The position numbers and the translations under genes were made by a program. From NCBI GenBank assembly GCA_002159075.1, contig LZRT01000094.1, positions 1 to 64,000 of the forward strand: a stretch of 64,000 nucleotides of DNA, given 5' to 3'. Numbering within the stretch: the stretch's first letter is position 1; each line of letters starts with the position of its first letter. This DNA is from Bacillus thermozeamaize (lineage in GTDB: Bacteria > Bacillota > Bacilli > ZCTH02-B2). Below the pieces are notes generated by a model that was not told the origin of the DNA, made no database searches, and worked only from the letters and a program-made list of their open reading frames with translations. Of the stretch, positions 9,053-17,855 are shown in pieces.

Positions 9053-10015
9053 TTAGTACCCCTTTTGCCCTTGATGGTTCGTTTGCCATGTTCGGTGACG
9101 GTGTTTGTCGTAATCCATGATGTCCAACAGTTGATTCACTTGCATACGCATCTTTTGTTGAAAGGGACGACTATATTCTAAAATCGTTTCGCGGTTAATG
9201 GGTTGCGAATGAAATCCAAGCCGTTGGTAGGGAAGTACGTCTACCAGTTCAAATTGGATGCTTCCGAGGTAGGCCGGCTTGGCGTATCCTACTTTCAATG
9301 CGAAGGCCGGATCGCCAAATCCAAATGAAAAGGCCAGGCGCCCCAGTTCTTCATCAGTCATCTGTTGGTAATGAATTTCCCCTTCCACGACAGCTCCGGG
9401 TTTAAGAACAAGTGTTGGACTTCCTTGTCCGGTTTCCGGTGTACCATGATAGTAAAATTTGCGTTGGAGAACGTCTTCGTCATCCAGGTAAAGACGTATG
9501 GCCTCTTCCAGACGTGGTTGGTACAATTGCGGGATGAGTTCGGTGTTTAACCAATCCTTCGCTTGTCCCTGCAACAAAAAGTCGGTGAAACTGACGAGAC
9601 TTTTTGCCACGTTTTCCTTTCCTCTGCCGACAAAACCGAACACTTGGCAGGCCGGACATATTCTGTCTTGTGTCATGCACGGGGATTGCTTTTCCGGTGG
9701 CAGATACCGCGTCAAATCTTTTTTCTTTCCTTGCGGTTGTTGGATACAGGAATGGCTTATGGCTTCGTAAATGCTCCGGACCACCCCTTTCAGGCTGGAA
9801 CCGGGGATGACGGGATGGCCGTTTTGTAAGATTGGTCCGTAGACCAGCCGGTTTTCATGTAACAAGATTTTTCCGGAGCGTACGATGAGCGGCGTCAAGG
9901 TGCAGCCACGGATGAGCCATTTGCCGTGATGCAATTTCGGGTCCAGCACATTTCGTGGCCGTAAGGGGGCATATTCGACTTTCCGGGAAAGTTGGACAAA
10001 TGCGTACGGTTTCAT
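9053..10015 (-). CDS. Type III RAMP protein (Cas7/Csm5-like), lacking the catalytic Asp
   Basis: Cas7-fold RAMP of the type III complex, about 320 residues. It has the family signature VIPGSSLKGVVRS near residue 70 and CPACQVFG near 125, the usual Cys-containing loop. Where its neighbours carry PDN before this motif (the RNA-cleaving Asp in Csm3-type subunits), this protein has ENRLVYGPILQNG with no Asp, so it is probably a non-cleaving, end-capping subunit like Csm5. The ATG at 10015 is preferred because the ATG at 10027 directly abuts the AAGGAG. It sits 27 bases after the preceding RAMP gene. Confidence 0.85.
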   Translation of the reverse strand: MKPYAFVQLSRKVEYAPLRPRNVLDPKLHHGKWLIRGCTLTPLIVRSGKILLHENRLVYGPILQNGHPVIPGSSLKGVVRSIYEAISHSCIQQPQGKKKDLTRYLPPEKQSPCMTQDRICPACQVFGFVGRGKENVAKSLVSFTDFLLQGQAKDWLNTELIPQLYQPRLEEAIRLYLDDEDVLQRKFYYHGTPETGQGSPTLVLKPGAVVEGEIHYQQMTDEELGRLAFSFGFGDPAFALKVGYAKPAYLGSIQFELVDVLPYQRLGFHSQPINRETILEYSRPFQQKMRMQVNQLLDIMDYDKHRHRTWQTNHQGQKGY

Positions 10016-10042
10016 AAGGCACCACATCTCCTTGTTTTGCCG

Positions 10043-10921
10043 TCAATGCATTGGCACATCCAACCAGGGGGCCGTTTTCAAATCGTTAAGGATGCCGTTT
10101 TCGCCGATCCAAAAATCGAAACCTTCCTGACTGAACGTATGGCCAAACAGGTCTTTTTTCCATGTGACTGTCTGTTGCGTGGTGTCATCGGAATGGATGG
10201 CACCACAAATGGGTGCGGGGTTGCCGGGCAGGGCGCCATACTGGCGGATCGTGACTTGATGCAACTTCACGTTAACTTTGCCCAGTCCGCGTGTCGTGGA
10301 AGCTCCCAGACGAAGGTAGCCTTCGTGGAGATCCATCAGAAGGTGAAAGATCAGGGACAACTGCCACAGTTCAAAGTTGTGCAATGTAATCACAGTGCTG
10401 AAACTCCCGGACTCAACCACTTCCCGATCAAACAGTGTTTTGTTTTTCGACCCTCCGGAAATGCGGTCGATGCCCACGTTTTGGCGCGTGCCAAGGACAA
10501 TTTTATCCGGGTCTACCGGGTATGCGTCACGGAAAGTGACCCGTCCTTTCATGGACAGGCTTCCAAAGAGCTGGGAAACAGGGCAGTTTTTAAAGTAAAC
10601 GTGGTTTTTATCGATCCAAGCATGTTCCAGACTGCGGTGAATGTGCGTTTTTGATTGTTGGGTTTTGTCCGGTTTGGAAATTGGGTCATCCACTTCCACA
10701 CCCAGCCCTCTCAGCAATTGTTCGGCGCGGGATCGGAATACACCTTTCAGAGATGAACCGGGAATGTAAGGCGTCATGCGCCCGTTGACCCATTGCGTGA
10801 CCACTTGGTTGTCGGGACGGGAAGGATCCAAAATATTGGACTCTCCAGCCATGATGGCCAACGGGGTGACTACGTCTAGTTCGATGTCCAGACGTGCTTC
10901 ATTCCTTAATGTGCCAAACAT
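10043..10921 (-). CDS. Type III RAMP protein (Csm3-like Cas7)
   Basis: Backbone RAMP, 292 residues. N-terminal PLAIMAGESN is followed by RPDNQVV and TPYIPGSSLKGVFRSRA near residues 36-66. The Asp in PDN lines up with the catalytic Asp of Csm3 subunits, so target-RNA cleavage is predicted. A CPVSQLFGS loop lies near 113, and a C-terminal glycine-rich segment, TRGLGKVNVK, near 230. It starts three bases after the preceding RAMP stop behind GGAGTG. Part of the cas10-to-8666 operon. Confidence 0.88.
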   Translation of the reverse strand: MFGTLRNEARLDIELDVVTPLAIMAGESNILDPSRPDNQVVTQWVNGRMTPYIPGSSLKGVFRSRAEQLLRGLGVEVDDPISKPDKTQQSKTHIHRSLEHAWIDKNHVYFKNCPVSQLFGSLSMKGRVTFRDAYPVDPDKIVLGTRQNVGIDRISGGSKNKTLFDREVVESGSFSTVITLHNFELWQLSLIFHLLMDLHEGYLRLGASTTRGLGKVNVKLHQVTIRQYGALPGNPAPICGAIHSDDTTQQTVTWKKDLFGHTFSQEGFDFWIGENGILNDLKTAPWLDVPMH

Positions 10922-10924
10922 CGT

Positions 10925-11743
10925 TCACACTCCTTGTGGGTTCAGCTCATTGAGAAAATGTTCAAACGGTTGGGCAGGGACTTCTTGCCCTAACAGATGG
11001 GAGAGCAGGTTATCTTCACGGATGATTTGCACGGTCCAATCTTCGCCATGGACGTGTCCCAAACCGCGGGCGACTTTTCCGCCTATCGTCAAATGGCCTT
11101 GACGCAAAGCTTCCAGTGCTGTCGCCAGCCAAAGCTGTTCCGTTTCCGCCAAGTTGTCGGCGACCAACTGAAACTGAAAGGTGGTACCGGTTGGGACCAC
11201 TTCAAAGTCATATAAAAATCGACCGGATACTTTCCCGGTGTCGCGGTCTATGGCGTTTCCTTGCCGGGTTGCATATTGTTCCGCCCAAGGGTGGCAGACG
11301 ATGGCATCGCGTATTTTTACTTTGGCGGCCCGCATTTGATTTCCGAACAAATGGCAAATGGGGCAAGATTCCCGGGCAAGGGTTTGTTGGAACCGTTCCT
11401 CATCTCCCCCTAACCGCCTGAGCAAATCTTGACGGGCATTTTTGTTCTGGTAGCGGTAGAGACAGATTTGACCGGTTTGACTGACGGATTGGCATGGTTT
11501 GGAATAGTAATTTTCATCATAATCGAGGGTATGGGCGATTCGCTCCAAAAACGAACGCAAAACACCTTTTAATGATGAACCAGGGATATAGGGTTGATTG
11601 TCATGGGTTTTGACCACACCGTTGTCCGGGCCAAACACTTGTTTCTTTCCCTCGCCGATATGCATCGGGCTGTCCAATACCAACCGTCCTCGGATAATGA
11701 ACTGATTGACAAAACGGTCAAAATAGGCGGTGGATGCAGTCAT
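10925..11743 (-). CDS. Type III RAMP protein (Csm3-like Cas7)
   Basis: Backbone RAMP, 272 residues from the ATG at 11743, which follows GGGAGG and overlaps the stop of the upstream gene by ATGA. SPMHIGEGKK, then FGPDNGVVKTHDNQPYIPG and SSLKGVLRSF give the Csm3 pattern with a candidate catalytic Asp (PDN). A CPICHLFGNQ loop and a glycine-rich VARGLGHVHG segment follow. With the 10043-10921 product it is one of two probable RNA-cleaving backbone subunits. Confidence 0.88.
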   Translation of the reverse strand: MTASTAYFDRFVNQFIIRGRLVLDSPMHIGEGKKQVFGPDNGVVKTHDNQPYIPGSSLKGVLRSFLERIAHTLDYDENYYSKPCQSVSQTGQICLYRYQNKNARQDLLRRLGGDEERFQQTLARESCPICHLFGNQMRAAKVKIRDAIVCHPWAEQYATRQGNAIDRDTGKVSGRFLYDFEVVPTGTTFQFQLVADNLAETEQLWLATALEALRQGHLTIGGKVARGLGHVHGEDWTVQIIREDNLLSHLLGQEVPAQPFEHFLNELNPQGV

Positions 11744-12279
11744 CGACCCGTCCTCCCTCTTTGTTCCAGGGCTTGGGATTGCAAAAATCGGTACTGCCAG
11801 GACCAATAATGAAAGAAGCGTTCAGCCATCCGCAAAAAGAGTTGTCGTTGAAAAGCGGGCGGATCATCGGCGGAGACCAAAGATTTGGCTTTTGCCTCGA
11901 TCTGGTTCAGCTGTTCAATGACCGCTTCACCCAATGTTTTGTTACGAACCGCTTTGTTCCAATTTTTTCGTTGATCGTCACGGCCCATTTGGTAGCGGAT
12001 GAAAAGACAAAGTTCTTTTAATCCAGATGCCTGGGCAGTTGCTCGCATGAGATGTTTAATTTGTGAATGACCAAACCCTTCTTTTTCTAGTTGATTGTCA
12101 ATTTGATTTCGTTTGTTTCCTTGATTACGATGATTGTCTTGTTTATTTCGTTTCTGATTTTGCTCTTGAATATTAATAAAAATATCTATGAGCCAGGGAT
12201 CCAGTTCTTTTACACAATCAATCAAAAAATCGGCTTCTTGTTTGAGCAACGATTGAATTTTAAACTCTTCCTGATTCAA
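11740..12279 (-). CDS. Helical type III operon protein, possible Cas11 or accessory subunit
   Basis: The start is a TTG at 12279, eight bases behind AAAGGAGG. Extending upstream would only add a shadow of csx10. The 179-residue product is helical with a polar, Asn/Gln-rich middle (NQKRNKQDNHRNQ). Its C-terminal half has the aromatic segments LCLFIRYQMGRD and FFHYWSWQYRFL. The gene overlaps csx10 by 20 bases and the next RAMP by 4, so it is translationally coupled on both sides. I do not recognise a named family with confidence. Type III-D operons often carry such a small protein. Confidence 0.65.
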   Translation of the reverse strand: MNQEEFKIQSLLKQEADFLIDCVKELDPWLIDIFINIQEQNQKRNKQDNHRNQGNKRNQIDNQLEKEGFGHSQIKHLMRATAQASGLKELCLFIRYQMGRDDQRKNWNKAVRNKTLGEAVIEQLNQIEAKAKSLVSADDPPAFQRQLFLRMAERFFHYWSWQYRFLQSQALEQRGRTGR

Positions 12280-13501
12280 CGGTGTTTCCTCCTTTTTGGG
12301 ATGGTTCGGCCTCACCGCTGAGGATGTCCAGCGACAAACGGCGTTGAATGTCATCCGCCTGCCATGGCATGCCGCATTGAATGGCTTCATCAAGCCACGG
12401 CTCCAACGCTGCTTTTGGCCCGTTCAAAATGAAGACGCTGCCTTGCTGCAGAAGGGTGGTCAGCTTGTCGGCACGGCGGAATTGCGGGCCGTTGTGAACA
12501 TAACGGCGCTGGAACGAGTTCAAGTAAGCGGCTTCCACCGTGACGTTTTCCGGCAAGCCGCTGCACTGCCGAAGCAGTTGTGTGTAAAATGCCAGCCATT
12601 GTTCCCGTGTTTGGTATTTGTTATCCACGGCACATACCAATGGCAGTTCGACATCCGACAAGAGCTGGATGGCGACGCTGCTGTTGCCTGCTTGTTCCTG
12701 CCATTGCCGCCATCGTTCAAAAGCGGCTTGACGTCGGTTGGTTGTATCGGCAGGGGTGACGCGGATGCGCATTCTGCCGAATCCGCTGGTAAGGTACGCT
12801 CCCACATGAATGATCGCTTCGTCCAGTGACAAATCCGCTTCTTGGGGTGCGTAAACCGTACCGTAAAAGTACAACGGTTCGGCTTGACCGTTTTCAGGAT
12901 CGATCAGGCGATACGGTTCCAACACCGAGAGGGTGTACAAATGTTCATCGCGGCTGACGAGCCGTCTCTCATCCAGTCCGACGCGGGTGATTTTGCGGTA
13001 ATACAGTTTTTCATCGCTTGGCATTCGCCAGCCGTTTTTTCGTTCAAGCCGGCCTTGGCATACCGGGCATTTGAATTGCGCCAGCTGACTGCGCTGGTTC
13101 CTGGACAAGTAACGTTCCAGCAATGTTTCGCGCAAAGGATGGCTGGACGAATGTTTGCAGGCGAAAGTGGTCGGTGTGTACAACGTCCGGCCCATGGGCC
13201 GGGCGTCATTGAAACACAATTGTGGAAATACACGAAACCATGGCTGCCACTGGGGATGACACCCGTCGTCGGTGATTTCCTGGTGGTTTGGGTCAATATA
13301 ATACAGCTTGTCGTTGGTGTGCTTGTCCAACGAATAATGTTCATGGGTTTCAAGGATTGCCCGGGCAAAGGCGGCTTGCAGGACGTGATGCGGGATATAG
13401 TCAAGGCTTGCGTACCGGTTGTTGTCCAAGCGGTGGCCGCCGATCATCAGGGGTGATTCGGCTTTCAACTGGATGGTCCACGCTCGATAATGCAATCCCA
13501 A
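12260..13501 (-). CDS. csx10: Csx10-like RAMP (Cas5 group) of a type III-D-like complex
   Basis: RAMP protein of about 413 residues. In III-D systems Csx10 plays the Cas5 role, holding the crRNA 5' handle next to Cas10. The N-terminus (IQLKAESPLMIGG, then YIPHHVLQAAFARA) follows the Csx10 layout. A zinc-finger-like CPVCQGRLERKNGW lies near 145, a glycine-rich SGFGRMRIRV near 240, and a C-terminal second RAMP-like half ends with GSVFILNG. The TTG at 13501 is preferred because CGAGGAGG precedes it; the TTG at 13522 has no such site. The subtype assignment is inference from the operon as a whole. Confidence 0.7.
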   Translation of the reverse strand: MGLHYRAWTIQLKAESPLMIGGHRLDNNRYASLDYIPHHVLQAAFARAILETHEHYSLDKHTNDKLYYIDPNHQEITDDGCHPQWQPWFRVFPQLCFNDARPMGRTLYTPTTFACKHSSSHPLRETLLERYLSRNQRSQLAQFKCPVCQGRLERKNGWRMPSDEKLYYRKITRVGLDERRLVSRDEHLYTLSVLEPYRLIDPENGQAEPLYFYGTVYAPQEADLSLDEAIIHVGAYLTSGFGRMRIRVTPADTTNRRQAAFERWRQWQEQAGNSSVAIQLLSDVELPLVCAVDNKYQTREQWLAFYTQLLRQCSGLPENVTVEAAYLNSFQRRYVHNGPQFRRADKLTTLLQQGSVFILNGPKAALEPWLDEAIQCGMPWQADDIQRRLSLDILSGEAEPSQKGGNTVESGRV

Positions 13502-13518
13502 CCTGGATCCTCCTCGTA

Positions 13519-14181
13519 TCAAGGGTTTTGAAGTTCCGCGGTCGAACGGACCGCTTTCAGAAAACGGTCATACGTCCATGGGCAGTTGTCGATGACCACT
13601 TGCACCGTGCTGTCATCAGGAGAGGGATTGGCCTGGTCATCGTGATACCGGAAGCGGAGATGGCCGTACCCGATGCTCTTGCTGCTGCCGATCGACCGAA
13701 TGTTCAGGATGCAAAGGGTTAGTATTGCGGCGGCTGATGCAGTTTGGTCCGGAGGGACATAACACATCAGTTCGCTGCCGAGCTCAATGCCAGGGATAAT
13801 GACTTCTTCCGTCAAAAGAGCTTGGTCACTGACGACTTTCCGTTTCCGGTCGATGGCAATTCTCGAACGGTATTGCCGCAGTTGTTCGGGATGCAACGGA
13901 TGTGTCAACGTCGCGTCGGTGATGTACAAGTGGCCGTGGCGGATGCCGCTTTCGCCGAAAAAGAACGTTTCCCAATTTTTCAATTGCGGATGGATGCTGG
14001 ACAGGAGTCGGTGCTGGTGGCGCAGCTGTCCCTTGATGGTGGAGGCTGGAATGTACGGATAACCCAAGAGGTCGGTCAGAGCACTGGCATTGGCGGTAGC
14101 CCGGTCACTTCCACCTTTGATCAACCACGGGCTGGGCATGCGCAGCTTTAAGTGCCATTGGACGGTAGACTTTCCTGCCAC
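13519..14181 (-). CDS. Type III RAMP protein (Cas7-like)
   Basis: RAMP of 220 residues starting at a GTG (14181) that follows GGAGGAGG inside the last codons of cas10, a 34-base overlap. Earlier codons of the open frame are a shadow of cas10. LKLRMPSPWLIKGGSDRAT and PYIPASTIKGQLRHQHR near residues 25-55 are a variant of the PGSSLKG motif. An FFGESG segment replaces the Cys loop, and GSSKSIGYGHLRF is the glycine-rich end. The Asp in GGSD could be the cleavage residue, but alignment is uncertain. Confidence 0.85.
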   Translation of the reverse strand: MAGKSTVQWHLKLRMPSPWLIKGGSDRATANASALTDLLGYPYIPASTIKGQLRHQHRLLSSIHPQLKNWETFFFGESGIRHGHLYITDATLTHPLHPEQLRQYRSRIAIDRKRKVVSDQALLTEEVIIPGIELGSELMCYVPPDQTASAAAILTLCILNIRSIGSSKSIGYGHLRFRYHDDQANPSPDDSTVQVVIDNCPWTYDRFLKAVRSTAELQNP

Positions 14182-16376
14182 AGTTCTTCCTCCTCCATGT
14201 CCCACAGTTCCATTACATCGTGCCAAGGTGTGTATAAGTGTTCTTGGTTTTCGTCTTGAATGATGATGTAGGGAAAGTATTTTTCTTTGATGTTTTTTTC
14301 TTTTGTCCACGGTGCGTCGAGAAAGGCTCTGTAGCATTCATGAACACAGTGACGGTCTTCATCTTGCTTATCATCGAAACGGGCTGTGCAAAAATGAACC
14401 AAATAATACAAATTGGCTTCTTTGGTACTCATCTGGATGACGCTGTCCCGCAACCGGAAGGCCAATTGCCGAGCAGTGTCTATGTTTTTCAACTTCCTGA
14501 TGAATGTTTGCATGGCGTCGGTTTCGTCCCACGAATAAGGACGGAACAAATGGTGTAAGGTGAACTGTTTGCCGGTACTTGTACGAACGGTCCGCACATG
14601 ATTGAGTTGGCGGTATGTTTGAACGTTTTGTGAAAATGGCGAATTGGACTCCAGTTTCATAAAATCCAGCGTTCCGCCACGGACGCGGCTTTGTTTTTTG
14701 TGCTGTTTGGCGGATTTCAACAGTTCTTCCGCTGTCGAGAACAAGACTGTTAAAGGGATTTTGTAAGGAGCAAAACAGATTCCCACCGACAACGTGAGCT
14801 TTTCTTCATCGTCCCCCGATGCGGGATATTTCCGGAAACCGGCGTCAAATTTTCGTCCCAGTCGTTTGGCCGTTTCCAGTCCATAAAGGCCGGGGACGAT
14901 GAAAAACAGATCGTCGCCCCCCACTGCGATAATTTCAAATGGTGCTTTGTCGTGTTGGTGATTTTCCAGGATCAGTTCTTGCAACGTGGTGTAAAGGGCG
15001 TATTTGGTGATGGAAGCCGTCAAATGGGAAAAGTAGCGGTAAACTTGAAACGATCGAATTTGCTCCACAACGGCTCCCATGTTGTTGCCGTCGCCGTAAA
15101 TGACGGCAAGTTCGTCTTTTCCGTAGCGCTCGCGCTGGCTTTTTATGATATCCTCCAATGTTTCGGCCAATGCCATGTCTGCGAAAGGTTTGCCCAGTCG
15201 TTGAAAAAGGTCTTTCATTTCTTCGACAAACACGGAGCGGTTTTTGCCGGCGATGATTTTGTGCAGACAAGTGTTACAGCACAATCGTGGTTCATCTTGG
15301 TACGGATCAATTTGCACGTCAGCAATCCGTTGCCGGCATTGTTGGCACAACGGCTTGTCCGAGGTGCGCAAAAACGAATCAGCATGTGCCGCAAGCCGAT
15401 GCCTATCTGCATCGTTCAAATGATCGATCTTAAAAGAAATATCCATTTGTTTGGAACGATAGGCGTTGATGTCTGGCGAAATGTCGTCCGTTGGCGGCAA
15501 CTTCAACATTTGTAATTCGTGTTTCCTCATTTCCAGCCAGCTCAGGTTGTCCTGAAACCGATCCATGGCCAGATCGCGGATCGAGAATGTTTCGGTGTGG
15601 GCGACGCATTTGGCATGGATGGTCACGGTCTTGAACAGTTCTTCTATCTTGCCTGCGCAAAGCGGTCCTTCGGCTTCCGGACACAGGATTAAAAAGTTGC
15701 CACCGCCGCTGTATACAAGAATTTCCGGCGTCCAGTATTCGGCCAACAGCCGGAGGATTCGTTTGCGGTTTAGTTCATCCAGAAGCAGACTGGCGCCGCG
15801 GACTTCTTGCAAATGGCTGGTTTCCATGAAATATTGCTTGATTTTTACCGCCCCCGCTTTGACTATCGACAGTTGCTGCGGCTCACCGATCCATTGGCCA
15901 GTCGACAAAAACTGGTCAATGGGTTGGGCGATGGGTGAATGAATCTGTAACAACTGTTTCCGAAGAGCAGGCCAATTTTCCTTGTTCGGGTGGTAAAGCG
16001 CGTAATACAATCCCGTGCGAATCAGGACGTGATCAGACAGTCTCGTCCGCATGCGTTCAGACTTGGTGGCGTTATGCCAATGACGAGCGTACAAAGGTTT
16101 GGGATAAGGCATATGGGGCGCGAGCTGAAGTGGTTCCCGCGTCCCAAATGGTATTGTGTCTTGATGCCATACATGCCAAAACCGTTCTTCGGCCGACATG
16201 GTGGCCAACTTTTCTTCCAATTGTCGGAGCAAACCGTCGTATTCTTCTTCAGGCATGAAGAAAATCGTTTCCGTGACCGGATCTTGCCATACCAGATCGT
16301 TTGGATCCGGGGCATATGATTCGGGTTGTTCCGAGACTGGATGAAACATCCAGTCAGTCCATCGTATTGCTTTCAT
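14148..16376 (-). CDS. cas10: Cas10, type III signature protein, GGDD cyclase, no HD domain seen
   Basis: Large subunit of the type III complex. On target RNA binding, the Palm/cyclase domain makes cyclic oligoadenylate, the signal for CARF effectors. The product is 742 residues from the ATG at 16376 behind GGAGG. The first Palm has SGGGNFLILC near 235, a zinc element CQQC...CCNTC lies near 345-370, and the second Palm has YGDGNNMG near 428 and VGGDD near 485-489. No HD nuclease motif is visible in the N-terminal 200 residues, as in III-D complexes, so ssDNA cleavage is not predicted. First gene of the type III operon. Confidence 0.93.
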   Translation of the reverse strand: MKAIRWTDWMFHPVSEQPESYAPDPNDLVWQDPVTETIFFMPEEEYDGLLRQLEEKLATMSAEERFWHVWHQDTIPFGTREPLQLAPHMPYPKPLYARHWHNATKSERMRTRLSDHVLIRTGLYYALYHPNKENWPALRKQLLQIHSPIAQPIDQFLSTGQWIGEPQQLSIVKAGAVKIKQYFMETSHLQEVRGASLLLDELNRKRILRLLAEYWTPEILVYSGGGNFLILCPEAEGPLCAGKIEELFKTVTIHAKCVAHTETFSIRDLAMDRFQDNLSWLEMRKHELQMLKLPPTDDISPDINAYRSKQMDISFKIDHLNDADRHRLAAHADSFLRTSDKPLCQQCRQRIADVQIDPYQDEPRLCCNTCLHKIIAGKNRSVFVEEMKDLFQRLGKPFADMALAETLEDIIKSQRERYGKDELAVIYGDGNNMGAVVEQIRSFQVYRYFSHLTASITKYALYTTLQELILENHQHDKAPFEIIAVGGDDLFFIVPGLYGLETAKRLGRKFDAGFRKYPASGDDEEKLTLSVGICFAPYKIPLTVLFSTAEELLKSAKQHKKQSRVRGGTLDFMKLESNSPFSQNVQTYRQLNHVRTVRTSTGKQFTLHHLFRPYSWDETDAMQTFIRKLKNIDTARQLAFRLRDSVIQMSTKEANLYYLVHFCTARFDDKQDEDRHCVHECYRAFLDAPWTKEKNIKEKYFPYIIIQDENQEHLYTPWHDVMELWDMEEEELWQESLPSNGT

Positions 16377-16445
16377 CAGGAATTGCCTCCGCAGTGATTT
16401 GTGTTTATTAGATTGATTTCGACAAATGTTATTATTTTCCTGCCA

Positions 16446-16456
16446 CGTGTTGTCAA
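16446..16456 (-). promoter_or_regulatory. Candidate minus-35 region of the type III operon with operator half-site
   Basis: On the minus strand, TTGACA is followed after about 16 bases by TAATAA, about 60 bases ahead of cas10. The sequence TGACAACACGT overlapping the box is identical to half of the palindrome upstream of cas8b. Confidence 0.4.
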
Positions 16457-16522
16457 GATTCAACAAAATGTCGCATTTGCACAGGTTATCGAAAATTATA
16501 TTGAAGAAAAAGAGACAGATCC

Positions 16523-16551
16523 TTCCATTTCATTATGATTCGGATTATAAT
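16523..16551 (+). promoter_or_regulatory. Promoter of the CARF effector operon, similar to the array 2 leader
   Basis: TTCCAT (16523-16528), 17 bases, TATAAT (16546-16551). The array 2 leader has TTCCAA, 17 bases, TATAAT at 19914-19942. The similarity continues downstream to about 16578: roughly 38 of 56 positions match without gaps from the minus-35 box onwards. The minus-10 is perfect and the minus-35 weak, which suggests an activator or an internal array-like promoter. Confidence 0.6.
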
Positions 16552-16617
16552 CGGAATAAGGTGAAAGTGCTTGTTTTACTAATGTTTTGGCAAAACGGTC
16601 TGCGCAGGGTGAATGCG

Positions 16618-17817
16618 ATGTATCATGCCATCGTCATGACATCGGGCGTTTCGTTGTTTGGGGAAACCAATTATTTTGGCAAGTGGACACGGCAAGGGGA
16701 TTTTTTTCAATTCGACGGCCCTAATCTTAGCCTAAAGCAAGGGGTGGAAGAAGAAAAAGCGCTCCAAACATGGTTGGATCACGCCCAACCGTTGCTTCCA
16801 AAACGTGAATGGCAACCGGAGAAAGTGAGTGCCGAATATTCCATGTTACATGCGTTGAAACGGATGGGTAAATTGTCCGGTTCACCCAGTGTGACGTTAT
16901 TTTACACCGAAACGTTGGACGGAAAAGCTGCGGCCCGATTATTGAAGCGCGTGATTGAACAGGATTTTTCAGCAGACGTCGACCTGCGTCCGGTACAGAT
17001 GGATATCACCGATCGCGCCAAATTAAACCGACTGCTGGGCGACTACATGTTTGATTTAAGTCGTGTGTTGCGGGCCGGGGATCCTTCTTTTACGTGTTTT
17101 GCGCCTATTGGTGGGTATAAAGTGATGTCTTGGTTTGGTTATCTGGTCGGTTCATTTTACGGTTATCCGACCGCCTACTTGCACGAAGGTTCGCAGCAGA
17201 TGCTTCATATCATTCCGCCGGTGCCCATTGACATTGACCCCGAATTTTTCCGTAAACATTCTTCTTTTATTCGTCGTCTGATGAACGAGGGGTTTCTTGA
17301 CATGGAAATGCTGACATGGGAAGAAAGGTTGCTGGTGGAATCGCACGCTTCTCTCTTTACCACGGAAGATGGTGTGGTTTATCTGAATCCCTTTGGCACG
17401 TTCCTGTTTTCCCGGGATCAATATGTGTCGGAGCTGCGGACGAAGGTGTTCGTTTCCGAGGCGGTTCAACGGATCATGGAAGCATATCCGTCTCAGCAGC
17501 GTTTTATCTTCCAGCAAATCCGCGTTTTGCTGGAGTATGTGAAAGGCAGCCAGGTGCAAAAACGGGGTGAACTGTTTCACGAGAGAGATTTCGAGGCATT
17601 CAAAGGAAAGACGTTTCCTTACCACCTATACAAAGGAGCCAGCAATGGTGGTTTGTTTCGCGCCACATGGCGTTACGACGATAAGGAAGACAGGTTGTAT
17701 ATCAATTATCTGTGGTTGGCCAAACCATATGAGCAGGAGGTTCTACGGGGGAAAGGCCTGATCCAGGATGAAGGTGCATTTGCTGATGTGACGAAGCAGT
17801 TTTATGAGCAACTGTAA
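16618..17817 (+). CDS. CARF-domain effector, possibly with C-terminal RelE-like domain
   Basis: Type III accessory protein, 399 residues from the ATG at 16618 behind AGGGTG. The N-terminal half is a CARF sensor of the APE2256/TIGR02619 kind: MTSGVSLFGE at the start and FAPIGGYKVMSW near residues 160-170, the G-rich ligand loop. The middle (LLVESHASLF to FLFSR) could be a winged helix. The C-terminus (about 315-399), with HLYKGASNGGLFRATWRYDD and INYLWLAKPYEQEV, has the strand pattern of RelE toxins, as in CARF-RelE mRNA interferases (Cami1). The RelE call is tentative. No HEPN RxxxxH motif was seen. It is co-transcribed with the next gene, 38 bases away. Confidence 0.7.
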   Translation: MYHAIVMTSGVSLFGETNYFGKWTRQGDFFQFDGPNLSLKQGVEEEKALQTWLDHAQPLLPKREWQPEKVSAEYSMLHALKRMGKLSGSPSVTLFYTETLDGKAAARLLKRVIEQDFSADVDLRPVQMDITDRAKLNRLLGDYMFDLSRVLRAGDPSFTCFAPIGGYKVMSWFGYLVGSFYGYPTAYLHEGSQQMLHIIPPVPIDIDPEFFRKHSSFIRRLMNEGFLDMEMLTWEERLLVESHASLFTTEDGVVYLNPFGTFLFSRDQYVSELRTKVFVSEAVQRIMEAYPSQQRFIFQQIRVLLEYVKGSQVQKRGELFHERDFEAFKGKTFPYHLYKGASNGGLFRATWRYDDKEDRLYINYLWLAKPYEQEVLRGKGLIQDEGAFADVTKQFYEQL

Positions 17818-17855
17818 CGAAAAAAGTGGAAGATATTATCGTGGAGTGATCAGTC

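Noticed and set aside
13519-14337. Extended 272-residue RAMP start and Cas6 candidacy
   Set aside because: The first 52 codons mirror cas10 and lack a ribosome site. The PASTIKG motif and operon position fit a Cas7 backbone protein, not Cas6.
16426-16617. 64-residue N-terminal extension of the CARF gene
   Set aside because: It covers the promoter with the TATAAT box, and the ATG at 16618 has the ribosome site and the normal CARF start.
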